The notes: generated by a model not told the origin, from the sequence alone. Shown: positions 50,231 through 60,604, counted from the stretch's first letter. The stretch: 64,000 nucleotides of DNA from Neocallimastix lanati (nom. inval.) (GCA_016946835.1 JACVTC010000109.1:565001-629000); one strand, 5' to 3'. Translations and numbers: made by a program.

Positions 50231-51380
50231 TCTCCTAACAATAATAACTTTATCACTAATTAATATAATTATTTAATTAATATTTAAAGTTTTTATTTTC
50301 CTTTTACATTATTTTATCATATAGTACGAAGTTCAGGTTCGGTTCTTTTAAGGTTTGTTCTTTTAAATGGGGGATATAATTTATATGTTTTATAAAATTT
50401 ATTTTATTTAAATTTTATTTATTTAGAAGAATTACAATTACATATATTTTCCTATATTAAAATATAAATATTAATTTACTTTCATTAATGGTTAAATTAA
50501 ATAATAAAAACATATAAATTAATTTCTAATATAAAACCAATAAAAACTAGAGTAATACATAAATTTATACTTTTACTACATTTCTTGATTAACATAAATT
50601 TATTATTAATTAGAGTTATTATTTATATTTTATATCATGTATTATTAAAAAATATGATATATAATTTAATTTATGACAATACAACTTAAATTAATATTAA
50701 AATATAATAATTAATTAATAATTAATTTAATTAATTTATTGATTAATAAAATATGGGCCCTATTTTTTGTTGAACATTTTTTAAACTATATAATGTTTAG
50801 AATGATTATTAATATAATATTTTATTATTTTTTGAGGGTTTCATACTTTTATTTATTTAGGCTGGGTTTTGTTTTTATATAAAATGATCAAAAATAAATA
50901 TGTAAATATTTATTAGCTTTGTTTTTTTATGCATATTTATTTTTAGTTATTAAATAAAAAATATATGAAAGTTAATATAAAATAATTTAAATGAAAATAA
51001 ATTTTATATTAATAAAATTATTATATTCAAAATATATTTTTAATTATATTTATATTTTTAATTATGTTTATATAATATTATTATAATAAATATAAGTATA
51101 AATTTTATTAAATATTAATTTTTTCATTTTTACTGCAATATATTTATTTCATTGTATATTATATTTAAAAACTATATTTACTATATAAATATTAAATAAC
51201 TATTATACTTTCTATAATATTATAAATTTTAATTACTAATAAAAATTAAAATATAATTAATATTATAAAATAAAGTATTGATACTACCATTATTTAATTT
51301 AAATTTTTTTTTAATATAAATTTTTTTTTTTGTATTAACCTAATTCAATTAAAAATTGATTACAATTTCAATGTCAATAT
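50231..51380. other. AT-rich intergenic region
   Basis: No gene recognised. Richer phrases near 50325 (AGTACGAAGTTCAGGTTCGG) and 50835 (TGAGGGTTTCATACTT) are unexplained. It ends at the inner border of inverted-repeat arm 2. Confidence 0.45.
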
Positions 51381-51480
51381 AATATTAATATTCATAATAT
51401 ACAGAGGAAATGTAACAACATTAAAAAGAATATATTAAAAGAATAAATATTGTTTATATTGTTTGAATTAGTCAGTAGAT

Positions 51481-51502
51481 ACTCGCGAGTGATTCATATA
51501 AA
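51481..51502 (+). promoter_or_regulatory. Transporter copy 2 promoter: palindrome and TATA box
   Basis: ACTCGCGAGT at 51481-51490 (perfect palindrome) and TATAAA at 51497-51502, about 90-110 bp before the AUG at 51590. The sequence equals that of copy 1, so both copies should respond to the same regulator (inference). Confidence 0.55.
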
Positions 51503-51589
51503 AGACAAAAATTTTCCTTGAGAAATAAAAAACCAAAGTATTATTAAATAAATAATAATATAATAATTTAAGTTAAGTTTTTAAAAAAT

Positions 51590-53107
51590 ATGAATAAGTT
51601 TCAATTTTTAGTCGCACTTACTGCCTCATTTGGTGGTCTTCTTTTCGGTTACGAAGTCGGTGTCATGAACGTCGTCCTTGTTATGGACGCTTTCCGTATC
51701 TTCTTCAAGTTCCACAGCTGGAATGGTAATGCTCTTGATGAAAATGGTAAGGAAACTACTGATAAGGCTAAGATGATGTACCGTAAGTTAGAAGAAGCTG
51801 GTAACAAGGCTACTCTTGAAGGTATTATTACCTCCAGTTTCGTCCTTGGTGCCCTCTGTGGTGCTCTTATGGCTACTTACCTTGGTGAAAAGTACGGTCG
51901 TCAAAGAACCATTATGATTGGTGCCTGTATCTTCACTTGTGGTGCTATCATTCAAGGTCTTTCTGCTCGTTCATGGGTTATGATTGCCATTGGTCGTCTT
52001 ATTACTGGTCTTTCCATTGGTTGTAATGGTGTCCTTTGCCCAACTTACATTTCTGAAGTTGCTCCAGCCAAGATTAGAGGTACTCTTTCATCCTGCTACC
52101 AACTTATGACTACTTTCGGTATTATTGTTGCTGCCATCATTAACTCCATTGTCTGGTACTACACTAACTCTAGTCCAGCTGGTTTAGGTGTAACTAGATC
52201 TGATATCTGGGCTGAAGTTGCCAACTTCGAATGGAGATTTGCTCTTTTATTCCAAGTTGTTCCAGGTCTTGGTCTTGCCATTCTTATGAGTTTCCTTCCA
52301 AAGTCACCACGTTGGTTATGTTCTAAGGACCGTGATGAAGAAGCTGTTGAAGTTTTAGCCAAGCTTAACGCTACCTCTACCTCTGACGAACTTGTCCAAA
52401 GTGAACTTAAGGCTATTCAAGAAGATGTTGCTGCTACTCGTGCTGCTGGATCCTCATCCTTCGGTGAACTTTTCTCACCAGTTATTCGTCGTCGTACCTT
52501 CATTACCTTCTTAATGCAACTTTTCCAACAATGGACTGGTATTAACGTTATTATGTACTACCAATCCCAAATTTACGATGAAATTGGTTTCTCTAAGTTC
52601 ATGTCTACTGTTGTTCTTCCAATTATCAACAACTTTGTCAACTTCGTTTCTACCTTCCCAGGTATGTGGGGTATTGAAAGATTAGGTCGTAAGACTTTAT
52701 TAGTTGTTGGATCTCTTATGATGATGGTCTTCCACGTTTCCACTTGGGCTTGCTCAACTCAAACTAACAATGGTAAAGTCTGGCAATACCTTGCTGTCGC
52801 CTCTGTCTTCTTATTCGTCTTCTCCTTCGCCTGGACCTGGGGTCCAGTCCCATGGGTCTACCAAGCTGAAGTTTTCCCACTCCGTGTCAGAGTCAAGGGT
52901 TCTGCTGTTGGTACCGTCTCTAACTTCCTTAACAACTGGATTATTGCTTTCGTCGGTCCAGCTCTTATGAAGGCCTGGTCTACTAAGACTTTCCTTCTTT
53001 TCGCTGCCGCTTGTCTCCTTGCCTGGGTTTACTCTCAATTCTACGTTATTGAATGTAAGGGTCTTAGTATTGATGAAATGGATGCTAAGATGGCTGGTAA
53101 GGCTTAA
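51590..53107 (+). CDS. MFS sugar (hexose-type) transporter, copy 2
   Basis: 505 residues, identical in sequence to the protein at 34498-36015 in inverted orientation. It has the same sugar porter motifs: TM1 GGLLFGYEVG, EKYGRQR, PKSPRWL, QQWTGINVIMYY, WGPVPWVYQAEVFP. No intron. The identity also covers third codon positions wherever I compared, which points to a very recent duplication or to gene conversion between the arms. The leader GTTTTTAAAAAATATG before the start codon is A-rich as in highly expressed fungal genes. A doubled dose of a highly expressed sugar importer is a plausible benefit for a sugar-fermenting organism (inference). Confidence 0.93.
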   Translation: MNKFQFLVALTASFGGLLFGYEVGVMNVVLVMDAFRIFFKFHSWNGNALDENGKETTDKAKMMYRKLEEAGNKATLEGIITSSFVLGALCGALMATYLGEKYGRQRTIMIGACIFTCGAIIQGLSARSWVMIAIGRLITGLSIGCNGVLCPTYISEVAPAKIRGTLSSCYQLMTTFGIIVAAIINSIVWYYTNSSPAGLGVTRSDIWAEVANFEWRFALLFQVVPGLGLAILMSFLPKSPRWLCSKDRDEEAVEVLAKLNATSTSDELVQSELKAIQEDVAATRAAGSSSFGELFSPVIRRRTFITFLMQLFQQWTGINVIMYYQSQIYDEIGFSKFMSTVVLPIINNFVNFVSTFPGMWGIERLGRKTLLVVGSLMMMVFHVSTWACSTQTNNGKVWQYLAVASVFLFVFSFAWTWGPVPWVYQAEVFPLRVRVKGSAVGTVSNFLNNWIIAFVGPALMKAWSTKTFLLFAAACLLAWVYSQFYVIECKGLSIDEMDAKMAGKA

Positions 53108-53768
53108 ATGCTATAAAAAGAATAATATAATCATAGAAGAGCTAAGGAAATTTAAAAAGAAGATTATTTTATTAAATAATTAATATTAGTGCAATATATT
53201 GAAAAACAATAGAATTATAAGTTTATCACTATTTAATGAAAGTGAAGAACTTATAATGAGATAATTAAATTTAGTTAATATTTAAAAGTATAAATTTTAT
53301 TATAATAGAAAATTAAAATAGAAATAAAAATTTGATAAAAGAAAATATTGTAAAATAAATTAATAAATTAATATTTATTTTACATAATTAATAATTAATT
53401 TCAATTGTTGTTCAAATAAAAATAAAATAATAAAGTAATAAAATAAAAAAAAAATATAAAAATTAAAAACATATGATATTTTGAGAAGTTATATGTGTAG
53501 TATTTTTATTTGTATATTTTTATTTGTAATGTATATATGATTAATTTTAATTATTGATATTGTATCTTTTTTTTTTTTTTTTTTTTTTAAAAAAAATAAA
53601 AGTATTATTAACAACAAATGAATTAAAAGTGATAGAGAGTATGTTGAGTAAAAATTATAATTTTCTATAGTATAGGTGATAATTTATTGTTATCCTATAA
53701 TAATTAGTTTCTTCTATGTAAGGGTGAAGTTTATGAATATTGGTTAACAAAAGAAAATGTATGTGTTT
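53108..53768. other. 3' flank of transporter copy 2
   Basis: No gene. It matches the flank of copy 1 (33899-34497) except for extra bases with a T run at about 53565-53590. AATAATATAATCATAGAAGA, just after the stop, may include the 3' end signal. Confidence 0.6.
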
Positions 53769-53782
53769 TTACTATGTTTCAT

Positions 53783-53808
53783 TTCTCTTCCCTGTCTAAA
53801 AAAAAAAA
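53783..53808 (+). mobile_element. 26-bp minimal LINE insertion
   Basis: TTCTCTTCCCTGTCTA followed by an A run equals the last bases of the LINE 3' UTR plus tail (compare CTCTGTCTAAAA of copy d and CTCTTAGTCTAAAA of copies c and j). It is flanked by a perfect 14-bp duplication TTACTATGTTTCAT (53769-53782, 53809-53822). The other transporter arm reads through this point without the insert. Confidence 0.75.
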
Positions 53809-53822
53809 TTACTATGTTTCAT

Positions 53823-56800
53823 CCCGAGCAGGGGTGTACTCGATTTATGTATTTAAATCGCCTGCAAGAAGAATTAACTTTACTCTTATAAAATAGATCC
53901 ACAGTACTGGTGCAAAATAGTAGTAAAGTTATATTTTGTGTTAATAACATTATGCGCAATGGTAATGTTATTGGTAAAATTTTTCTGGTGAACATTCACT
54001 GCGGAATATAATGGTGCATTTTTGGAACATTGTTAAATAAGTTACACCCAAGAATTAGTAATACATTTTCATTGTATTTCTATTTTCATGTAGTATTACT
54101 ATTCTCATATAAGAATCTATTGTATTCAATTGTATTTCAACTATATATTTCATGTATCACGTTGTAAGAGATTGATTCACTTTAAGTCTTGTAGTAATTT
54201 ATTTAACTCTTTACTAATTTTATACCATTATATTTCATCAATTCAATCTTAGTCATTAAATACTTTATGATATTCAAATTAAATAATATACTGAAAAAAG
54301 TGCTAAATCAAATTATTTTTCAATCATTCAACAAACTACTAATTATCGAAATTATTTACTCCAAAAAGATATAAAATTATTACAATTCTCATTATACTCA
54401 AGACTTTATAATAAAAACTGACTTTTATTTTTTTTTTTTTTTTTTAGTTATTAATTTTTAGTTTTTTATTACTATTACGTAAATCCAATTTATAAGAAAT
54501 AAGAATTTTATTCTAAGAGGTTCAAGGTGCCACGGTATACCAATGGAGAATACGAAACTACTCTTTATCCGCGGACTTCGATCTTGGCCAGAAATCAAAA
54601 TGAGAAGACATTTAAAGAAAACTCTGAATGAATTAAATGATAAGGTTTTATCAGTTAAACGTATTGCTAATTTTAATGATGCATTCTTTAAAATTAAAAT
54701 AGTAGGTAATGAAGAAGAAATAACATCTATCACTGATTGTATTGTTAATAGTTTCAAACGTGCTTCAATTAATGTTATTAATTGTAGCAAAAGGAATAAT
54801 AAATACAGTTTTTCTTCACTCAAAATGAAACATTTTTCCTTATCAGAAAAAGTGAATTCATCATATAATATCAACTTATTCACTACTTCAAATTCAAATG
54901 CAGATTCAAGTTAAAATTCAAATTCAAGTTCAAATACAGATTCATGTTCAAGTTCAAGTACAAGTTCAAGTACTAGTTCAAGTTCAAGTTCAAGTTCAAG
55001 TTCAAGTTCAAGTACAAGTTCAAGTACAAGTTCAAGTTCAAGTTCAAGTTCAAGTTCAAGTTCAAGTACAAGTTCAAGTTTAAGTTCAAGTTCAAGTTCA
55101 AGTTCAAGTACAAGTTCAAGTTCAAGTTCAAGTTCAAGTTCAAGTTCAAGTTCAAGTTCAAGTTTAAGTTCAAGTTCAAGTTCAAGTACAAGTTCAAGAT
55201 TAAGTACAAGTTTAAGTTTAAATTCATGTTCAAGTACAAGTTCAAGTTCAATTTCAAATTTATGCTTAAATTCAGTTTCTAGTTCAGATTCAAATTCAAA
55301 TTCCAATTCAATCAATTATAATAATTCCAATAATATTAATAACACTCATATTAATAATAATACAGTTAAAGAATTTTCTCTATGTATCAGTTGGAATACT
55401 AATGGATGGAATTTTGATAAAAAAGACAGTGTTGAATTCTTTATTTCAATGTACAAACCACTTTTCTTATGCTTCAGGAAACAGGAAATGGTTCAGGTTC
55501 TAGCAGTAAATATCCATGTCGAGTATCATTAAAAAACTACAAACATTTCTTCAAAATAGCTAATAATGAAATTCCCGGTAAAAGAGGTTTGACACAACTA
55601 TTTTAGTGTATTAGAGGAAGTGATTCCAGATCCTAATATTAGTATTGATGATATTTCTAAGAAATTTATTTCAACTTCATTCAATATTGCTAAGGAACTT
55701 AATATCACGTCAATTTCAGAAGTTCGAAAATCTTTTTTTCATATGTTGTAGAAAATATTTAATTTGCAAAAACTCAAAATGAAATTATATAAAGCCATTA
55801 AAAGAAGAGGTTCTTATCATAATTTAGATGAATTTGAAGAATTAATTGAAAAATATAATAGAATGTGCAAAATTATTCATCATATGTGTAATATTTATAG
55901 GAAAACTGAATACCAACATTGGATCAATACAGGATGTGAATATATGAAATCTCATAACCCTAAGAAAGCTTGGAAATGGCTTAAAACAACAGCATAAGTA
56001 GATAAATTTAAAAATATGTCAAATTCTCCAGTAAAGGACAAAAATGGTAAACTAGCTACTTCTACTAAAGAACAGTTAGAAGTATGGCACAATCACTATA
56101 AAAGACTTGCTTCAAGCCATTCTGATATCAATAGTGCATTAATCGAATGGTCTAATAAATTTTCCAATGGAACAATTAGGTATACGAGACACAATGAATG
56201 GGATATAAATCAAGACATCAGTATAGAAGAAATTAGAGAAGCAATTTTAGCTACTCCAAATTATAAAGCTTCAGGCCCGGATGGAATTCCTATTGAATTT
56301 TATAAAGCTTTAATTCCTCCGGATGATTAAAATTCAGTAAATAATTCTTCTTCTGGTTTAAATTGTTTACAGAAGATATTCTCAAGAATTTGGAATGAAG
56401 AATTTCCTAGCACATGGAATGAAGCAAGTATTATATCTATTCCTAAAATAGGAGATGATCTATCTGATTGTGACAATTATAGAGGTATCTCTCTGATTAA
56501 CAACGGCATAAAACTCATTTCGAAAATAGTCTCCAAAAGAATTTCAGAATATGGACTTAAAAATAATTTTATTAGGCCAGAGCAATTTGGATTTCGTAAT
56601 AAAGAAGAATGTGTTAGCTTATTTATTTCAATTCGAGAAATTTGTCAAAGGCGTAAAAATGATAATAAAGAAACTTACCTTGCTTTTCTAGATTTAAAAA
56701 AGGCATATGATTCTGTTCCAATAGGTAATATTTTATATAAATTAGATGCTTTAGGTATTAGAGGTAAATGTTATCAATTTATAAAAAATCTATATTTGAC

Positions 56801-58718
56801 TTCCAAAGCCAGTGTTAAAATTGATGATCAATATTCGGAATCTTTTAATATTATGAAAGGAGTTAGACAAGGTTGTCCACTATCACCAATTCTTTTCAAT
56901 CTTTTTATTAATGACATTTTTAATGATGTTTCAGAACTTGGAATTCCTTTAGGTGAATCTAGATGTTGTGGTGGACTCTTTGCAGATGATATTGTTCTAT
57001 GTGCACCATCAAGAACTAAGTTAAAAAAAAAAGCTTAAGAGGATAAATGAATGGGCTAAATTTAATATGATGAATTTTGGAATTAATAAGTATGCAACGA
57101 TGGTGATTCGACCAGACACACCTCTTTTTCAAAATAAAAGAGATCCTACTTTTTATCTTGCTGGTCAACCAATCCCAATAACTAAATGTTATACCTATTT
57201 AGGTATACCATTTGATAAAACTTATCGTTGAACCCTATTATTAAATTACTTAACTCTAAAGTTACTAAAGCTCTCTTTTCTGTTAGTAAATTTCTTTCAA
57301 ATTCCAAAATTCCTATTCCATTTAAGAAGATTATAATTAACTCCTATGTACTTAGTAAAGTCTCTTACTTTGCGCCTTTACTTGGTTCAAATAAAGCTAG
57401 AACAAATAATACTCAGAAATTAATTAATAAAGGATTAAGATTGATTGCAGGTATACAAAAAGCCAAATCATTTATTAATGTATATTCTATTTCAAAAGAT
57501 TTACATATTCCTCCATTGTCTGCTAAGTGTGCATTGTCTCAAGTCAAATGTTTTAACAAATGGAAAGATTCAAATTGTATTATTTCCTATTTAGTTAATA
57601 ATATTTCAAAATCTAGAAAATATACATGGACAAAAGAAAGTAGAACTCTTAAACGTAAACTAGAGAAAAGAGGTAATAACGACAATAAAATCAAGGATTT
57701 TTATTGGAAAAGAGATTTGAAAATCAATTCTATAAAAGCTGAGTTTTATGACAAAAACAAATTCGAAGAAACATCAAAATTTATTAAACTTTGTTATGAA
57801 TATCCTGATCTTTCATATGGTTTCTATTGGCTATTGAGAGCACGAAGCGGATATAGATTAGATGCTAGAATTGCTAAAGCTGCAAAAATAGTAGATCAAA
57901 TGTGTCCTAATTTTTGTCCCTGTTGTAAAAGTAATAAACAATGAATAAGTCATTGGTTAATTGATTGTCCATTTTTCAATCATATTCGTAGTAAAGTTAA
58001 TGATAAAATTTTATTTTATATAATGCTTTTTACCGTGGCAACCTAACAAATGATATAGTTAATAGTAATAATGATAATAGTAATAGTAATAATAGTTATA
58101 GTAATATTAGTAATTGTATTTTTATTAATGTTAGTAATAGTATTGAAAATAATGTGTATATTGATTCTAGTGTGTGTGAAAAAGTGTTTAATTTCCTTCT
58201 TGGAGGTCGAAGTATTAATAACAGTACAAGGGAATGGAAGGATTTATTTAAGTGCCAGATGAAATCAGGTGCTTATTCTGATACTCCGTTCTTAGTGGTT
58301 ACTGCGGCACTTCTCCAATCGATTATACCTATTGCTATTGGCCAGCAATGGTCTTTGTTCAATAGGTTCAAATCGAATCGTACTACTACTACCAAGAGCG
58401 TCAATGCTGAAGGAACAGTAAGACAGGCCAGCAGGGCTAGCGCAACCAATGAAGATCATAATTTTGTATCTTAAAATTATGATTAACATTGCGAAGTCAA
58501 AATTAATTATTATACTTCAGTATAATAATGCCCTTGTGAAGTCTTATAAATATTAATTAAATGAAACTAGAATATATTATCCCATTATTTTATTTTCTTT
58601 TGTGTTTTATTTTTTGTTTATTTTTTTATCTTTTTTTTTTATTATTTTATTATATGTATTTTATCAAATATTTAATTAATAAAGATGAAACAAGTTTGCT
58701 GACGTTTAAAAAAAAAAA
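53823..58718 (+). mobile_element. LINE copy F, near full-length (4.9 kb), 12-bp target duplication
   Basis: ACTATGTTTCAT flanks it at 53811-53822 and 58719-58730. In order: 5' UTR (53823-54542); N-terminal domain from MENTKLLFIRGLRSWPE; Ser/Thr-rich linker; endonuclease start (SLCISWNTNGW), with most of the endonuclease deleted near 55595; linker; RT (about 56016-57040: ASGPDGIPIEFYKAL, GVRQGCPLSPILFNLFIND, CCGGLFADDIVLCAPS); thumb; zinc finger (CPNFCPCCKSNKQ); Asn/Ser-rich stretch; tail (KVFNFLLGGRSIN...TTTKSVNAEGTVRQASRAS); 3' UTR with an 11-bp hairpin (58506-58529), AATAAA and poly(A). Stops and frameshifts: TAA at 54912, TAG at 55604 and 55749, TAA at 55996 and 56328, a frameshift near 57030, and TGA at 57943 in place of Trp. 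Not functional. Confidence 0.9.
54900..55260 (+). repeat. (TTCAAG)n hexanucleotide array coding a Ser/Thr linker
   Basis: About 50 TTCAAG units with variants TACAAG and TTTAAG. In the frame set by the AUG at 54543 it reads Ser-Ser with Thr and Leu replacements, joining the N-terminal domain to the endonuclease start. Length changes by six keep the frame. Confidence 0.88.
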
Positions 58719-58730
58719 ACTATGTTTCAT

Positions 58731-59321
58731 CGATAGTGGGGAACAGAGACAATTAAATGAACTACTTTTCAAAGGTTCATCCGAGTCACCTGTTCCAAAA
58801 ATTGTGGGCTTGGCGGAATTCTTAACAAGGGCAATACCTATCATAAGTAGTTCGTTTGAACTATTATTTGATAGGTATTGCAAAATACCAAACTTATCCA
58901 AGAGCGTCGACGTCATACTGATAAGGCATAATGATAATACAGGATCGTCATCTATTTCTACGAAGGATGAATCTTGCCCTAGTAGTTCAATAAATGATGA
59001 ATCCGGGGAGAGTTTAGTGGAACACCACACTATCTATTTTAAAAAAAAAATCTTAAAATTAGGATTAACATTGCGAAGTCAAAATTAATTATTATACTTC
59101 AGTATAATAATGCCATTGTGAAGTCTTACAAATATTAATTAAATGAAACTAGAATATATTATACCATTATTTTATTTTCTTTTGTGTTTTATTTTTTGTT
59201 TATTTTTTTTATCTTTTTTTTTTTTTCTTTTTATTACATGTATTTTTTTTTTCAAATATTTAATTAATAAAGATGAAACAAGTTTGCTGCCGTTAAAAAA
59301 TAAAAAAAAAAAAAAAAAAAA
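58731..59321 (+). mobile_element. LINE copy T, 3' end only
   Basis: Begins CGATAGTGGGGAACAGAG inside the tail domain (SGEQRQLNELLFKGSSES...TKSVDV-like SKSVDVILIRHNDNTG). The 3' UTR has the 11-bp hairpin (59088-59111), AATAAAGATGAAACAAG and a poly(A) at 59296-59321. The same 5' junction occurs in copy d near the other transporter arm. Confidence 0.83.
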
Positions 59322-59336
59322 ATGTAGTAACATTGG

Positions 59337-59700
59337 GCATCAATAGTTTCTGTTCATAAAAAGGGCGATCCATGAGATTGTAATAACTATCGTAACATCT
59401 CTCTTATCAATAATGGATTAAAAATTATTGCAAAAATCATAGCTAATAGAATCTCTAAATATGGAATTGATGAAGGTTTTATAAGACCTCCCAATGATGT
59501 TTGACTGTTTTTCCAGGTCCATGGATGGTTGATGGAGAAGGAATAACCTATATCAGGCGTACTAATTACAGCTTTCTGTGTTTCTGATGATAATCGATGG
59601 TTATCCTTTCTAAAGTGGCTTCTAGTACGAAGAGAGAAAACTGGAATACTGAAAGACTGTAGAAAGTGAACTTAATGTTTTATATTGTTTTAAACTGGAT
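59337..59700 (+). mobile_element. Chimeric 364-bp insertion with 15-bp target duplication
   Basis: ATGTAGTAACATTGG is present at 59322-59336 and 59701-59715. The first part (to about 59492) is a piece of LINE RT (SVHKKGDP-like, NNYRNISLINNGLKIIAKII, GIDEGFIRP) matching copy b. The rest is a different sequence with TTTTTCCAGGTCCATGGATG and GTTGATGGAGAAGGAATAAC, a version of which recurs at 60617-60690. It looks like a template-switched retrotranscript (inference). Confidence 0.6.
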
Positions 59701-59832
59701 ATGTAGTAACATTGGAGTTGTATATTTAATAATATCATGTAGTTTCTACATATTATCATTGTAATGAATCTATTGTATTTTTTGCTTTAGCTTTATTTTG
59801 TATATGTATTTTTCTATAGTATTATTTATATT

Positions 59833-60604
59833 TTCATGTAGCTATTGTATTTCCATTAAAAGAAAAATCGTCTCAGAAGATTGCCCTAAATGTTGCCCTT
59901 GTTGTGGTGTTAGTGTACCTAGCTTTTCTCACTGGATCTTTGCCTGTAAAGAATTGGAAAATTTCAGAAATAAATCTTTACTTTTTCTAGATGATCTCTT
60001 TTTGAAGTTTGAAATGATAATTGAACAAAAATCCTTGGATGTTTTTTTAGATTCAGAAAAGGATTATGATAATAATATTTATTATTATATATTGAGTGCA
60101 CTTCTTGGTGGGCGTTCAATATATTCAAAAATTAAAGTTAATGATGGGGGACAAAGACAATTAGTTGACAATATTTTTAAACAAAGTTCAACTTCTTCGA
60201 TTGTTCCGTATTTTGTGGGGATTGCGGAATTTTTAACAAACGTAATACCATTAATTTGTCGATCTTTTATTTTGATGATGAAATGGTATTCCGTTGAATC
60301 TACCGTTGCCAAGAGCGTCGACGTCGAAATGATAATTCATGGATTTTCACCTCTCGGTGAAATGACAGATACAGATTCGGTTGATAACACTAATACTGAA
60401 ATTATTACTCACAATAATAGACGTGGTGTTATTATCGAGGAATGGGAAAAGTTAGAGGCTATTGCTTCTAACGCACTTTTATAATTTTATAATATATAAT
60501 ATTTTAATTAATGTATTTTATTATTTTTTTTTCTTTAAAATCATGTAATTTTATTATTATTATAAATTAAATAAAGTTATTCTCTTAGTCTAAAAAAAAA
60601 AAAA
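59833..60604 (+). mobile_element. LINE copy j, 3' module with intact finger and tail
   Basis: Plus strand from GTATTTCCATTAAAAG. Open to 60484: zinc finger CPKCCPCCGVSVPSFSHWIF with its Trp kept, CKELENFRNKSLLF, LLGGRSIYSKIKVNDGGQ, VPYFVGIAEFLTNVIPLI, AKSVDVEMIIHGF, EEWEKLEAIASNALL. Then a 3' UTR, AATAAAGTT and poly(A) 60592-60604. Closest to copies h and c. Confidence 0.88.

Larger units (their letters stand above)
51381..53781. repeat. Inverted repeat, arm 2 (transporter gene plus flanks)
   Basis: Reverse complement of 33885-36224. It begins AATATTAATATTCATAATAT and ends ACTATGTTTCA. The loop between the arms is about 15.2 kb and contains the AT desert, the gypsy fossil and the MULE-like element. 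Confidence 0.93.

Noticed and set aside
54898-55315. Gln/Val and Leu/Glu repeat proteins in other frames of the TTCAAG array
   Set aside because: Only the Ser/Thr frame is continuous with the LINE N-terminal domain and endonuclease start.
57940-57947. Reading UGA/UAG as Trp because three LINE copies have stops where relatives have Trp
   Set aside because: Host genes here use TGG for Trp and end on normal stops, and copies E and j keep TGG at the position. Ordinary decay is simpler.
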